DNA of 10,721 bases from Peptostreptococcaceae bacterium (GTDB lineage Bacteria; Bacillota_A; Clostridia; Peptostreptococcales; Acidaminobacteraceae), in assembly GCA_013619035.1 (NCBI GenBank), contig JABXKX010000345.1, forward strand, positions 1-10,721. Reading direction: 5' to 3'. The notes beneath the pieces are model-generated. The model searched no databases and was not told the DNA's origin. It saw only the letters and a list, made by a program, of their open reading frames with translations. A program made the position numbers and the translations under genes. Shown piece by piece: positions 1 through 6,912 of the stretch. Position 1 is the stretch's first letter. Every line of letters starts with the position of its first letter.

Positions 1-300
1 GAAATATATAGATTGTTTGAAGAGGTATTTAAGGAACTTAAGGTATTATTTTGTACTGAAAAAGAAGCGCTGAAATCAACTGTTTTATTGTGTACTCAAG
101 TATTTGAAGAGAAAATCATGAAACTAAAATGTTGTTTAGAAGAGTATGATTCTGCTGCAGAAGAAATTATTGTAGAAATCAAACCCAATATGGAACAAAA
201 GGGATTATTAAAAAAATGGGAACAAATAGCTAAATACATACACGACTATGAATTTGATACGGCTGGAGATCTTCTAAATGCTTTGGAACAGCATCTTTAA
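1..300 (+). CDS. C-terminal part of an unidentified protein, possibly the helical tail of a signalling protein
   Basis: The reading frame is open from the first base, so the start lies outside the window; 99 codons remain before a TAA stop at 298-300. The fragment is predicted to be almost all helical and is acidic, with three cysteines and no membrane segment. Its last 30 residues (WEQIAKYIHDYEFDTAGDLL and what follows) have the aromatic-Asp/Glu-Phe-Asp-x-Ala pattern followed by a Leu-rich helix. I associate that pattern with the Hpt-like C-terminal tails of hybrid histidine kinases and response-regulator proteins in Firmicutes. The family call is an inference from pattern memory only, because no phosphoacceptor His motif is convincing in this fragment. 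The frame is followed 10 bases later by a strong terminator, which supports it as a real gene end. It converges on the leftward MATE gene. Confidence 0.7.
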   Translation, partial: EIYRLFEEVFKELKVLFCTEKEALKSTVLLCTQVFEEKIMKLKCCLEEYDSAAEEIIVEIKPNMEQKGLLKKWEQIAKYIHDYEFDTAGDLLNALEQHL

Positions 301-310
301 TAGTATGAAT

Positions 311-360
311 AATCGGTACCGTTTTGATATGAATATATATCAAAATTGGTACCGATTTTA
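311..360 (+). terminator. Intrinsic terminator after the partial gene
   Basis: The left arm 311-330 and right arm 337-357 are complementary over about 19 pairs (ATATCAAAA then GGTACCGATT on the right), broken only by a C versus TT bulge. The loop is about 6 nt and the stem is followed by a short T-rich stretch. The T-run is on the rightward side, so it should mainly stop the partial gene at 1-300. The stem could also act on the convergent MATE transcript, but that side has no good U-tract. Confidence 0.8.
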
Positions 361-382
361 CTTTGTCAGTAACAATAAAAAT

Positions 383-1786
383 CTATGCAGTTTTCTCAAC
401 GTGAGGTGTATCTATTTGAGTAGGTGTATCCCTTACGATATTTCGGATCCATTTAAATGAATAGAATCTATTAAGAACAAATAGTAATTTCAAGAGTTCT
501 TCAAATGCTGTAAATGCAACAACATAATGGACTGGCAACCTTAATTTGAAGGCTGCAAAGTAAGCAAGTGGAATGCCAACACACCAAAGTGTAAAGCCTT
601 GAAGGATGGACCAATAAGTGGCATCACCACCACCTCTAAAAATCCCTACGATCATCACCATATTAAACATTTTAATGACCATGATAAGTGAATAGATACA
701 TAGAATATATATCGAACTTGTTTTTACTATATCTGATACATTAAAAAATGACACGATGGGTTTTGCTGAACTCAATAGGACAACACTCATGATTAAAGCT
801 ATCATAATGGATAGTCCCGCTATTTTCTTACTATGTTCTTTAGCCAAACGTTCATTTCCAGCACCAATTTCATTGCCTATTACAACGACTGAAGCATAAG
901 AAAGGCCAAAAGCGAAGATCATAAATAAATTCATAATCGTTGAGCAGATTTGCATAGAAGCAGCTGCAGCTGTGTTTATTCTTGCATAGATTGCTATATA
1001 GGTAACATTTCCTAATCCCCAACACGCCTCATTTAAAACGATTGGAAGAGTGACTGATAAAAGGGTTTTGGAAAGTTTTTTTGGGAATTGCTTAAAATCT
1101 GAAAGGTTTATATTTAGAACTTTGTCTTTAAAATAGACAAATCCCAAAATGATCAAACATTCACATATTCTAGCGATAAGAGTTGCTGTTGCAGCCCCTA
1201 CAGTACCGAGCTGTGGCATTCCCCAATATCCAAAAATTAGAATGTAATTTAGAAATCCGTTTATGATTAGACCGAATAGACTAGCAAACATGGGTAGTTT
1301 TGCATTGCCAATACTTCTTAAAAAAGAGGCATAAGTAAATGAAATAGCTGTAAAGAAGTAACTTATAACTGTAATTCTGAGATAACTTGATCCGACGTTA
1401 ATAACAGAAGAATCTGTACTAAAGATGCTCATTATTTTCTCTGGGATCAGTAGTCCGAACGCTATAATAACCAAAGAGATACCAAGACCAATTGTGAGTG
1501 ATTTGCTTAAAGTTTTTTTTATGTTTACAAGATCTTTTTTCCCCCATAGTTGAGCAGCTAATACACCGCCACCACCAGAAACGCCTAAAATGAAAAGTGT
1601 GAATAGAAAATAATATTGATTGGCTATACCGACTGAAGCGAGTTCAATTTCTCCTACTTTTCCAATCATCATAGTATCTAACATGTTGAGTGATGATGTA
1701 ATTAAACTTTGTAGTATTATCGGTAAAGTGATTGAAAATAGCCTTTTGTAAAAGTTTGAATTTTTATTTCTTGTCATAATTGTCAT
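383..1786 (-). CDS. MATE-family multidrug/cation antiporter
   Basis: This is a membrane exporter that would couple H+ or Na+ entry to efflux of a cationic or toxic substrate; the substrate cannot be read from the sequence. The 467-residue product is hydrophobic throughout, with the roughly 12 membrane helices and length usual for MATE proteins. Family marks include DTMMIGKVG near residues 37-45, the small-residue stretch GVSGGGGVLAAQLWGKKD near 68-85, and a FRGGGDATYW segment in the C-terminal half. The start chosen is ATG at 1784-1786, because AGAGAGG sits about 10 nt upstream of it. A frame-extended ATG at 1820-1822 adds 12 residues but has no ribosome binding site. The gene has its own promoter and a long leader with a terminator, unlike its neighbours. 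It converges on the partial gene at 1-300 and follows argD in the same direction. The MATE family call is firm; NorM, MepA or DinF subtype is not decided. Confidence 0.93.
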   Translation of the reverse strand: MTIMTRNKNSNFYKRLFSITLPIILQSLITSSLNMLDTMMIGKVGEIELASVGIANQYYFLFTLFILGVSGGGGVLAAQLWGKKDLVNIKKTLSKSLTIGLGISLVIIAFGLLIPEKIMSIFSTDSSVINVGSSYLRITVISYFFTAISFTYASFLRSIGNAKLPMFASLFGLIINGFLNYILIFGYWGMPQLGTVGAATATLIARICECLIILGFVYFKDKVLNINLSDFKQFPKKLSKTLLSVTLPIVLNEACWGLGNVTYIAIYARINTAAAASMQICSTIMNLFMIFAFGLSYASVVVIGNEIGAGNERLAKEHSKKIAGLSIMIALIMSVVLLSSAKPIVSFFNVSDIVKTSSIYILCIYSLIMVIKMFNMVMIVGIFRGGGDATYWSILQGFTLWCVGIPLAYFAAFKLRLPVHYVVAFTAFEELLKLLFVLNRFYSFKWIRNIVRDTPTQIDTPHVEKTA

Positions 1787-1955
1787 ATAATAATGTCCTC
1801 TCTTTTGTTGAATAATACTCATAAATTAGTTGAATTGCTTATTTTTGAACGCAAAAAAATCCACTTCAGTTTTTTTGAAGTGGATTATAAAACACTTGGA
1901 TAGATTAACTCTCAACTGAGAGATGTTCGGGAATCAGCCCTATTTATTTGTAACA
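1787..1955 (-). promoter_or_regulatory. Structured 5' leader of the MATE gene, probable transcription attenuator or riboswitch of unassigned class
   Basis: The leader runs from the predicted start site near 1955 to the MATE start codon. Reading the minus strand it contains CCCT...AGGG pairing, then a GGG-CUGAUU-CCC hairpin, then a CUCUC-AGUU-GAGAG hairpin, then the terminator stem. A short AAGUG stretch (around 1894-1898) can pair with CACUU of the terminator's 5' arm, which is a possible though weak antiterminator. The CUGA in the first loop can also pair with UCAG at the second hairpin. No T-box, SAM, purine, TPP or preQ1-I signature is recognisable. Guanidine-IV (mepA motif) RNAs are known to precede MATE genes in Clostridia and to control a terminator, so that class is worth testing, but I cannot confirm its conserved bases here. 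The RNA class remains open. Confidence 0.5.
1851..1886 (-). terminator. Intrinsic terminator inside the MATE leader
   Basis: On the minus strand an 11-bp perfect stem (AATCCACTTCA / TGAAGTGGATT; arms 1876-1886 and 1858-1868 in plus coordinates) has a 7-nt A-rich loop and is followed by an unbroken T-run (1853-1859). It lies about 65 bases before the MATE start codon and downstream of that gene's promoter. It could therefore stop most MATE transcripts prematurely, and it could also end read-through from argBD, which has no clear terminator of its own. Confidence 0.85.
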
Positions 1956-1961
1956 AGGGTT

Positions 1962-1990
1962 AGTTTATCTTAATTGAATGCAGTTGTCAA
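1962..1990 (-). promoter_or_regulatory. Sigma-A-type promoter for the MATE leader
   Basis: On the minus strand a perfect -35 TTGACA (1985-1990) is separated by 17 nt from a -10 TAAACT (1962-1967). Transcription would start near 1955, giving a leader of about 170 nt. This means the MATE gene is not simply the last gene of an argBD operon. Confidence 0.7.
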
Positions 1991-2065
1991 TGGGAAAGTC
2001 ATGATTGAGATGTTAACATGTATTTTCCTTTGAGAGTACTAGCTTCTTATGAAACTTGTATTATA

Positions 2066-3259
2066 TTAACCATTCGTTTCAAACTCAAGATTGGATAAAA
2101 CATTTTCAAATTTTAGTATAAACGTCTCTATATCTTCATCACTTACATTGAGTGGGGGTAATATTCTAATGGTATTTGACCCAGCTGTCACAAGCAAGAC
2201 TTTTTCTTTGTACATCTCTTCAAGGATTTTACTCGTTGCATCATGGTTGATTTCTATGCCAATTAATAGACCGCGACCTTTAATTGTACCAAGAGTAGGG
2301 TGTTTGTCTTTTAAGATACTGAGCTTCTTTGTAATATAATTTCCTTTTCTGATGACCTCATTTAGAAATAACGGCTCACTGATGATTTCGGTAACTTTAC
2401 TTGCCACTGCGCAGACCAAAGGATTGCCACCAAAAGTACTGCCGTGATCGCCGGGAACAAAGACCGACGCTTTTTCATTGGCAATGACTGCACCTATTGG
2501 TACACCACCACCAAGACCTTTTGCCAAACAGATGATATCAGGTATTACTTCTGTTGTCTCATATGCAAAGAAAGTCCCCGTTCTGCCGACACCACATTGT
2601 ATTTCATCGAAGATAAGAAGGGCGTTTTGTTCTTTACAGCATAATTGAATGAATTTTAAAGTGTCATTTGAAATGGTTAAAATACCACCTTCACCTTGAA
2701 TGGGTTCAACAATAACGGCACATGTTTTATCGGTTATAGATTTCTTTATCTGTTCATGATCATCTACCGAAACAAGAGTTGTATTTGGCATGAGTGGTGA
2801 GGCCACTTCCTGATACTTATCATTACCAGTAACTGATAAGGCGCCTATTGATCTGCCATGAAAAGAATTTTTGAAATAGACGATTTCAGTTTTATCTGGA
2901 GAGATACGTTTACCATATTTACGACTCAGTTTTAGTGCGCCTTCAACGGCTTCTGTACCACTGTTACAGAAAAACACTTTAGTGTGATTGGACTGTTCAA
3001 TTAGGAGTTGTGATAACTCCAATTGCGGTTTGTTCCAGTATAGATTAGAAATATGGAGCAGTTGCTCCGCTTGATTTTTAATCACATCCACAATCACGTC
3101 TGGACTATGTCCTAGACTGTTAACAGCAATACCTGAGACAAAATCCAAGTAACCATTTCCTTTCGCATCAAATAACCATGAGCCTTTACCTTTGGTAAAA
3201 ATGGTTGGTTTCTTATTATACGTATTTAAATGTGTGTTAAAATTATAGGTTTTACTCAT
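2066..3259 (-). CDS. argD: Acetylornithine aminotransferase
   Basis: A class-III PLP aminotransferase that makes N2-acetylornithine from N-acetylglutamate semialdehyde with glutamate as amino donor (cytoplasmic). At 397 residues it has the usual family length. Visible marks are the phosphate-binding NSGTEA at 99-104, SFHGRS at 132-137, the cofactor-ring acid in FDEIQCGVGR (D218), the Schiff-base lysine K247 in CLAKGLGGG, and STFGGNP at 274-280. The ATG at 3257-3259 overlaps the end of argB by 8 bases, and its ribosome site AAGGAGG lies within the last argB codons, so the two genes are probably translationally coupled. The protein ends about 75 bases before the MATE promoter with no clear terminator of its own. 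Related class-III enzymes such as succinylornithine or GABA aminotransferase are possible alternatives, but the pairing with argB makes ArgD the best call. Confidence 0.95.
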   Translation of the reverse strand: MSKTYNFNTHLNTYNKKPTIFTKGKGSWLFDAKGNGYLDFVSGIAVNSLGHSPDVIVDVIKNQAEQLLHISNLYWNKPQLELSQLLIEQSNHTKVFFCNSGTEAVEGALKLSRKYGKRISPDKTEIVYFKNSFHGRSIGALSVTGNDKYQEVASPLMPNTTLVSVDDHEQIKKSITDKTCAVIVEPIQGEGGILTISNDTLKFIQLCCKEQNALLIFDEIQCGVGRTGTFFAYETTEVIPDIICLAKGLGGGVPIGAVIANEKASVFVPGDHGSTFGGNPLVCAVASKVTEIISEPLFLNEVIRKGNYITKKLSILKDKHPTLGTIKGRGLLIGIEINHDATSKILEEMYKEKVLLVTAGSNTIRILPPLNVSDEDIETFILKFENVLSNLEFETNG

Positions 3260-4124
3260 TTTCTGCCTCCTTGGTAATGGATGTTCCGAAGCGCTCCTTC
3301 GAAAATAGTTTTAATAAAATTGAATGTTTTGTGGATCCGTTTATAACATGACAGCTCTTTACACCGTCTTTTAAAGCATTGATACAACTTAATACTTTAG
3401 GTAGTATGGCTCCAGTCAGAATCTGTTTCTTGATTAAAGTCTCCAGATAAGATAAATCACATGTGTTGATTAGAGAATTTGGATCTTCGAAGTTCAGGTA
3501 GAGTCCATTGACATCTGTTAGTAAGACGAGCGCTTCTGCCTTCAAAGAAGATGAAATAGCACTTGCAACATCATCTGCATTGATATTATATGTTTTAAAC
3601 TGATCACAGTACCCAATTGGAGCGATGACAGGGACTGTATTGTGATCGATTAAGAGGGTTAAGATGTCATTGTTGATGATTTTAATGTCACCGACGAATC
3701 CATAATCTCCATTGCTATCATGTGAACGTTTTTTAGTGACTTCAATCAAACGCATATCTTTTCCACTGAGTCCAACTGCGTCGATTTTATGCTTTGAAAG
3801 CGCTATTAGCAGCTGGTTATTGACTTTGCCCTTTAAAACCATTTCTATTTCCTCAATAGCTTCTTCAGAGGTGACTCGATAGCCGTCTAAAAACCGACTT
3901 TCTATATTTAAGCGTTGAAGACGTTTGCTTATTTCTTTGCCACCACCATGTACAATAACAGGTTTTATACCATAACGTCTAAGAAATACAAGGTCTTCTA
4001 CAAAAGAATCGATGGCTGATGGGTCTTCCATGATACTGCCACCATACTTAATGATCAGTACTTTATTTTTATATTTATGAATCGACTCTATCGATAGTTG
4101 CTCACTTTTATGACTGTTTATCAT
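3252..4124 (-). CDS. argB: Acetylglutamate kinase
   Basis: An amino-acid-kinase-family enzyme that phosphorylates N-acetylglutamate, the second step to ornithine (cytoplasmic). The product is 290 residues. It shows KYGGS near the N-terminus for ATP phosphate binding, VIVHGGG for acetylglutamate binding, NINADDVASAI, and TDVNGLY. The C-terminal GAILPKV...GVKSCHVINGS block is typical of ArgB. Before KYGGS there is a 25-30 residue extension that could form the N-terminal helix seen in arginine-inhibited ArgB enzymes, so feedback inhibition is plausible but inferred. I place the start at ATG 4122-4124, 8 nt after GGAGG. An in-frame GTG at 4131-4133 is part of that ribosome site and is unlikely to be used. 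It is the first gene of the leftward argBD pair and divergent from argCJ. Confidence 0.95.
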   Translation of the reverse strand: MINSHKSEQLSIESIHKYKNKVLIIKYGGSIMEDPSAIDSFVEDLVFLRRYGIKPVIVHGGGKEISKRLQRLNIESRFLDGYRVTSEEAIEEIEMVLKGKVNNQLLIALSKHKIDAVGLSGKDMRLIEVTKKRSHDSNGDYGFVGDIKIINNDILTLLIDHNTVPVIAPIGYCDQFKTYNINADDVASAISSSLKAEALVLLTDVNGLYLNFEDPNSLINTCDLSYLETLIKKQILTGAILPKVLSCINALKDGVKSCHVINGSTKHSILLKLFSKERFGTSITKEAENE

Positions 4125-4159
4125 TATTTTCACCTCCAGGTTTCTATGAATTATCGTTT

Positions 4160-4193
4160 TAATAATAATGCAACGGAACTAATAAATATGCAA
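4160..4193 (-). promoter_or_regulatory. Tandem repeat upstream of argB, candidate ArgR-type operator and promoter
   Basis: On the plus strand the 14-mers TAATAATAATGCAA (4160-4173) and TAATAAATATGCAA (4180-4193) match at 12 of 14 positions and start exactly 20 bp apart. Two AT-rich half-sites about two helical turns apart fit the paired ARG boxes bound by hexameric ArgR/AhrC, although neither copy is a good full palindrome. On the minus strand the same segment offers TTGCAT (4188-4193), 17 nt, then CATTAT (4165-4170), which could be the argB promoter, so a bound repressor would block it. The repeat is seen; its role is inferred. Confidence 0.4.
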
Positions 4194-4248
4194 GAGGGTT
4201 TTTAAATTCGTCTGCAATAAAAATTTTATAGAAATAATAAAAAGACGC

Positions 4249-4277
4249 TTGACTATTTATGCATGCATCTGTATAAT
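4249..4277 (+). promoter_or_regulatory. Sigma-A-type promoter for the argCJ T-box transcript
   Basis: TTGACT (4249-4254) is followed by exactly 17 nt and a perfect TATAAT (4272-4277). The start site would be near 4284, just upstream of T-box Stem I. The spacer contains ATGCATGCAT, which resembles the ATGCAA cores in front of argB. Confidence 0.8.
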
Positions 4278-4283
4278 AAACCA

Positions 4284-4570
4284 AAAGATATGAAAAATGC
4301 AATTGATTCAGGATAATATTTATACGTCAATTCAGCGATTTGGGGAATGGTGTGAGCCTAAATAAGACAAGTAAATTGAGAACCTTTATCAGCAACTTGT
4401 AAGAAACTATAGTAAGACAAGTCGGATGTCCACCGTTAGAGGGAATAGGTATAGAGAAATCCGTACTGATTAAGAGAGTTGCTATTGAGTTGGGTGGCAC
4501 CGCGGTAAAACGCCCCAATATAATTATATATTATACTTCTGTATAAATATCCATGATGGGTATTTTTTTT
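4284..4570 (+). promoter_or_regulatory. T-box leader riboswitch controlling argCJ, probable AGA (Arg) specifier
   Basis: This leader senses uncharged tRNA and allows transcription into argCJ. The antiterminator is clear: UUGGG (4490-4494), the UGGC bulge that pairs with the tRNA 3' end (4495-4498), ACC, then GCG pairing with CGC (4511-4513), and CCCAA (4514-4518) closing the outer helix. Stem I is supported by GATAA/TTATC at its base, TCAATT/AATTGA higher up, the AGCGA motif (4334-4338) and a GGUGUGAGCC distal loop. The trinucleotide before the conserved ACC in the specifier loop is AGA (4379-4381), an arginine codon, which fits the downstream genes. An AAC reading one base later is possible but fits the ACC context less well. 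UGGC implies a G discriminator base on the cognate tRNA. Confidence 0.92.
4545..4570 (+). terminator. Terminator of the argC T-box leader
   Basis: AAATATCC (4545-4552) pairs with GGGTATTT (4558-4565, one G-U pair) around a 5-nt loop, and is followed by further T residues and a second T-rich stretch. It begins 27 nt after the antiterminator helix instead of sharing its 3' strand. A longer alternative, AAAACGCCC (4507-4515) with GGGTATTTT (4558-4566), would overlap the antiterminator. Confidence 0.7.
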
Positions 4571-4652
4571 GTTTTTGTCATAGGGGTAAATTATAAGTGA
4601 ATAAGGAAAAGATGGATTTTCGAATTTAAGAAATATAAATATGGAGGTTTTA

Positions 4653-5693
4653 ATGAATGTTGGAATAATGGGATGTTCAGGATATGCAGGCAGACAATTA
4701 TTAAATATACTGGTGGCTCATAAAAAAGTGTCGCTTAAAGCACTGTCATCGAATACATATGCAGGAATGCAGGCAAAAGATGTATTTAAATTATCGCAGT
4801 ATTCAGGAGATATAGTCATAGATTCAGATGTAGAGTTTCTAAAAAAAGCAGAGTGCTGTGATGTTGTCTTTTTAGCACTTCCGCATAAAACCTCTATGGC
4901 TTACGCAGGAAAGTTACTTGAAATCAATAAAAAATTAATAATTATAGATTTGAGTGCGGATTATAGATTTAAAGATTCAGCGGTCTATGAAAGTTGGTAT
5001 GACTGTGATCATCAAGATAAGAAAAATTTAGAAAACTCTTGTTATGGGTTAACGGAAATGAATAGAGACGAGTTACCAGGTTCAAGTGTCGTTGGTAACC
5101 CGGGTTGTTATCCAACATCAGTCCTTTTGGGATTATTACCAATTTTGGACTCTGATACTCTAGATCTCAACAGTATTATTATTGACTCGAAATCAGGATA
5201 CACTGGTGCTGGTGTTAAACCAGAAGGATATAAAATGTTGGCTGAAGGCATTGATAATGTTTATCCTTACGGCGGGACAGAACATAGGCATATTGGAGAG
5301 ATAGAAAATACAATTGAAAAGATAACACATTCAAAAGCTATTATTCAATTTGTACCAAATTTGATACCTGTGAAAAGAGGTATTATCACAAATATCTACA
5401 TCAATATGACCGTAAAAATGACATATTCAGAAGTTTTAAATAAATATAAGACGTATTATACAAAAGAAAAATTTGTGAAAGTACATGACGAGATTCCGAA
5501 GCTGAGTTGGTCAGTTGGAACGAACAATTGCCATATCGGATTACTAGTTGATGAACGAACAAATAGAATTATTATTACCACTACAATAGATAATTTGATA
5601 AAAGGTGCATCTGGTCAAGCGGTACAAAATATGAATGTGATGTTGGGATTTGACGAAGAGGAAGGTTTGCAGTATATCAATCAGAATATATAA
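4653..5693 (+). CDS. argC: N-acetyl-gamma-glutamyl-phosphate reductase
   Basis: An NADPH-dependent reductase that converts N-acetylglutamyl phosphate to the semialdehyde, the third step to ornithine (cytoplasmic). The 346-residue length is normal. The N-terminal dinucleotide-binding loop is GCSGYAG (7-13). The catalytic cysteine is C152 in VVGNPGCYPT. SADYR (101-105), YGLTE (131-135), SGYTGAG (181-187) and the HRHIGEIE block with the catalytic histidine near 211-213 are all present. I choose ATG 4653-4655. An in-frame ATG at 4641 lies within the GGAGG-containing ribosome site itself (ATGGAGG) and would add four residues. The gene follows the T-box leader by about 80 bases and is joined to argJ by a 10-base gap, so T-box control should cover both. 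Confidence 0.96.
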   Translation: MNVGIMGCSGYAGRQLLNILVAHKKVSLKALSSNTYAGMQAKDVFKLSQYSGDIVIDSDVEFLKKAECCDVVFLALPHKTSMAYAGKLLEINKKLIIIDLSADYRFKDSAVYESWYDCDHQDKKNLENSCYGLTEMNRDELPGSSVVGNPGCYPTSVLLGLLPILDSDTLDLNSIIIDSKSGYTGAGVKPEGYKMLAEGIDNVYPYGGTEHRHIGEIENTIEKITHSKAIIQFVPNLIPVKRGIITNIYINMTVKMTYSEVLNKYKTYYTKEKFVKVHDEIPKLSWSVGTNNCHIGLLVDERTNRIIITTTIDNLIKGASGQAVQNMNVMLGFDEEEGLQYINQNI

Positions 5694-5703
5694 GGAGTGA
5701 CCC

Positions 5704-6912
5704 ATGAAAAAGTATAATAATAAGTTGTTAAGTGTACCAGGTATTATCTCTAATGGCATCCATACAGGTGTTAAAAAATCTAGAAATGATCTAGGTATTA
5801 TTTATACAAATAAAGGCATCGCTGCAGGCGTTTTTACACAGAATGTAGTAAAAGCTGCGCCGGTTGTTGTTTCTGAAATGAATATTAAAAATGAAGTGAC
5901 TCGTGCCATTATTATCAATAGTGGCAATGCCAATGCCTGTACAGGTCAACTGGGTTATCAAAATGCCATTGAAACCATAAAACACGTTGCTGACAAGCTG
6001 GAGATTGATCCAAAAGAGGTTTTGATTTCATCGACTGGACTCATTGGAAAACAATTGGATATGGATAAGATTATAAAAGGTATTAATCCTTTAATAGATG
6101 GCATAAATGAAAACAGTTACCATCAGTTTCCTGAAAGTATAACAACTACAGATACCTATAATAAAACCTGTTCTTGTAAAGTTGAAATTGGTGGTGAATG
6201 GATTACTGTTGTTGGTATTGCAAAAGGCTCAGGCATGATTCATCCCAATATGGCAACCACACTTGGATTTGTTCAAACAGATGTGAATATATCAAAACAG
6301 GTTTTACAAAGTATTTTATCAAATGTTATTGTTGATACCTTCAATATGATCAGTGTGGATGGTGATACAAGTACAAATGATATGGTGATTGCACTTTCAA
6401 GTTGTGATGCTAAACATGCTTTAATAGAAGAAAATACCTTAGAGTATGATCAATTAACTGAAGCATTTTTGTATGTCACAAAAATGCTTGCGATTTCAGT
6501 GGCTAAAGATGGAGAAGGCGCCACTAAATTAATCGAATGTACGGTTACAAATGCCCACTCGGATAAGTCGGCTAGAAAAATGGCTAAATCCGTTATTCAA
6601 TCTAGTTTGGTAAAAGCAGCGGTATTTGGAAATGATGCGAACTGGGGTAGAATCATATGTTCATTAGGATATAGTGGCGTATCATTTGATCCAAGTGTAG
6701 TTGATTTAAACATTAAAAGTGATGCTGGAACGATTGCCTTAATGGAAGAGGGGACTGGTTTGGAGTTTGATGAAACCAAAGCGCTTAAAATACTCTCGGA
6801 TGAAAAAGTGATTATAGAAGTTGATGTGAAAAATGGTAACTATGGTGCAACGGCATGGGGCTGTGACCTGACGTATGATTATGTCACCATCAATGCAGAG
6901 TATCGTACTTAA
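5704..6912 (+). CDS. argJ: Glutamate N-acetyltransferase / ornithine acetyltransferase
   Basis: This enzyme transfers the acetyl group from N-acetylornithine to glutamate, closing the acetyl cycle and releasing ornithine; bifunctional forms can also use acetyl-CoA. The protein is 402 residues, the usual length. The self-cleavage site is in KGSGMIHPNMATTLGF (174-189). Cleavage between A184 and T185 would leave T185 as the N-terminal nucleophile of the beta chain (alpha about 184, beta about 218 residues). The residue after that Thr is Thr, where many homologues have Met. INSGNANACTG (71-81) and the C-terminal ATAWGCDLTYDYV are also typical. AAGGAG precedes the ATG by a good distance and only 10 bases separate it from argC. 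Whether it is mono- or bifunctional cannot be decided here; no argA is in the window. Confidence 0.95.
   Translation: MKKYNNKLLSVPGIISNGIHTGVKKSRNDLGIIYTNKGIAAGVFTQNVVKAAPVVVSEMNIKNEVTRAIIINSGNANACTGQLGYQNAIETIKHVADKLEIDPKEVLISSTGLIGKQLDMDKIIKGINPLIDGINENSYHQFPESITTTDTYNKTCSCKVEIGGEWITVVGIAKGSGMIHPNMATTLGFVQTDVNISKQVLQSILSNVIVDTFNMISVDGDTSTNDMVIALSSCDAKHALIEENTLEYDQLTEAFLYVTKMLAISVAKDGEGATKLIECTVTNAHSDKSARKMAKSVIQSSLVKAAVFGNDANWGRIICSLGYSGVSFDPSVVDLNIKSDAGTIALMEEGTGLEFDETKALKILSDEKVIIEVDVKNGNYGATAWGCDLTYDYVTINAEYRT

Noticed and set aside
278..460. Rightward 60-codon frame overlapping the end of the partial gene
   Set aside because: It runs through the terminator stem and into the 3' end of the MATE gene in antisense, with no ribosome site; it is a shadow frame.
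1921..1958. Possible leader peptide starting at TTG in the MATE leader
   Set aside because: It has no ribosome site or ATG and no runs of a regulatory amino acid.
2010..2019. ATGTTAACAT palindrome upstream of the MATE promoter
   Set aside because: It is short and AT-rich, so it could easily occur by chance; no repeat partner.
2041..2060. Small hairpin (AGTTTC/GAAGCT) just after argD as a terminator
   Set aside because: Only six pairs with one G-U and no following T-run on the minus strand.
4327..4518. Leftward 63-codon frame opposite the T-box
   Set aside because: It is antisense to a structured leader whose conserved bases explain the sequence; no start signal.
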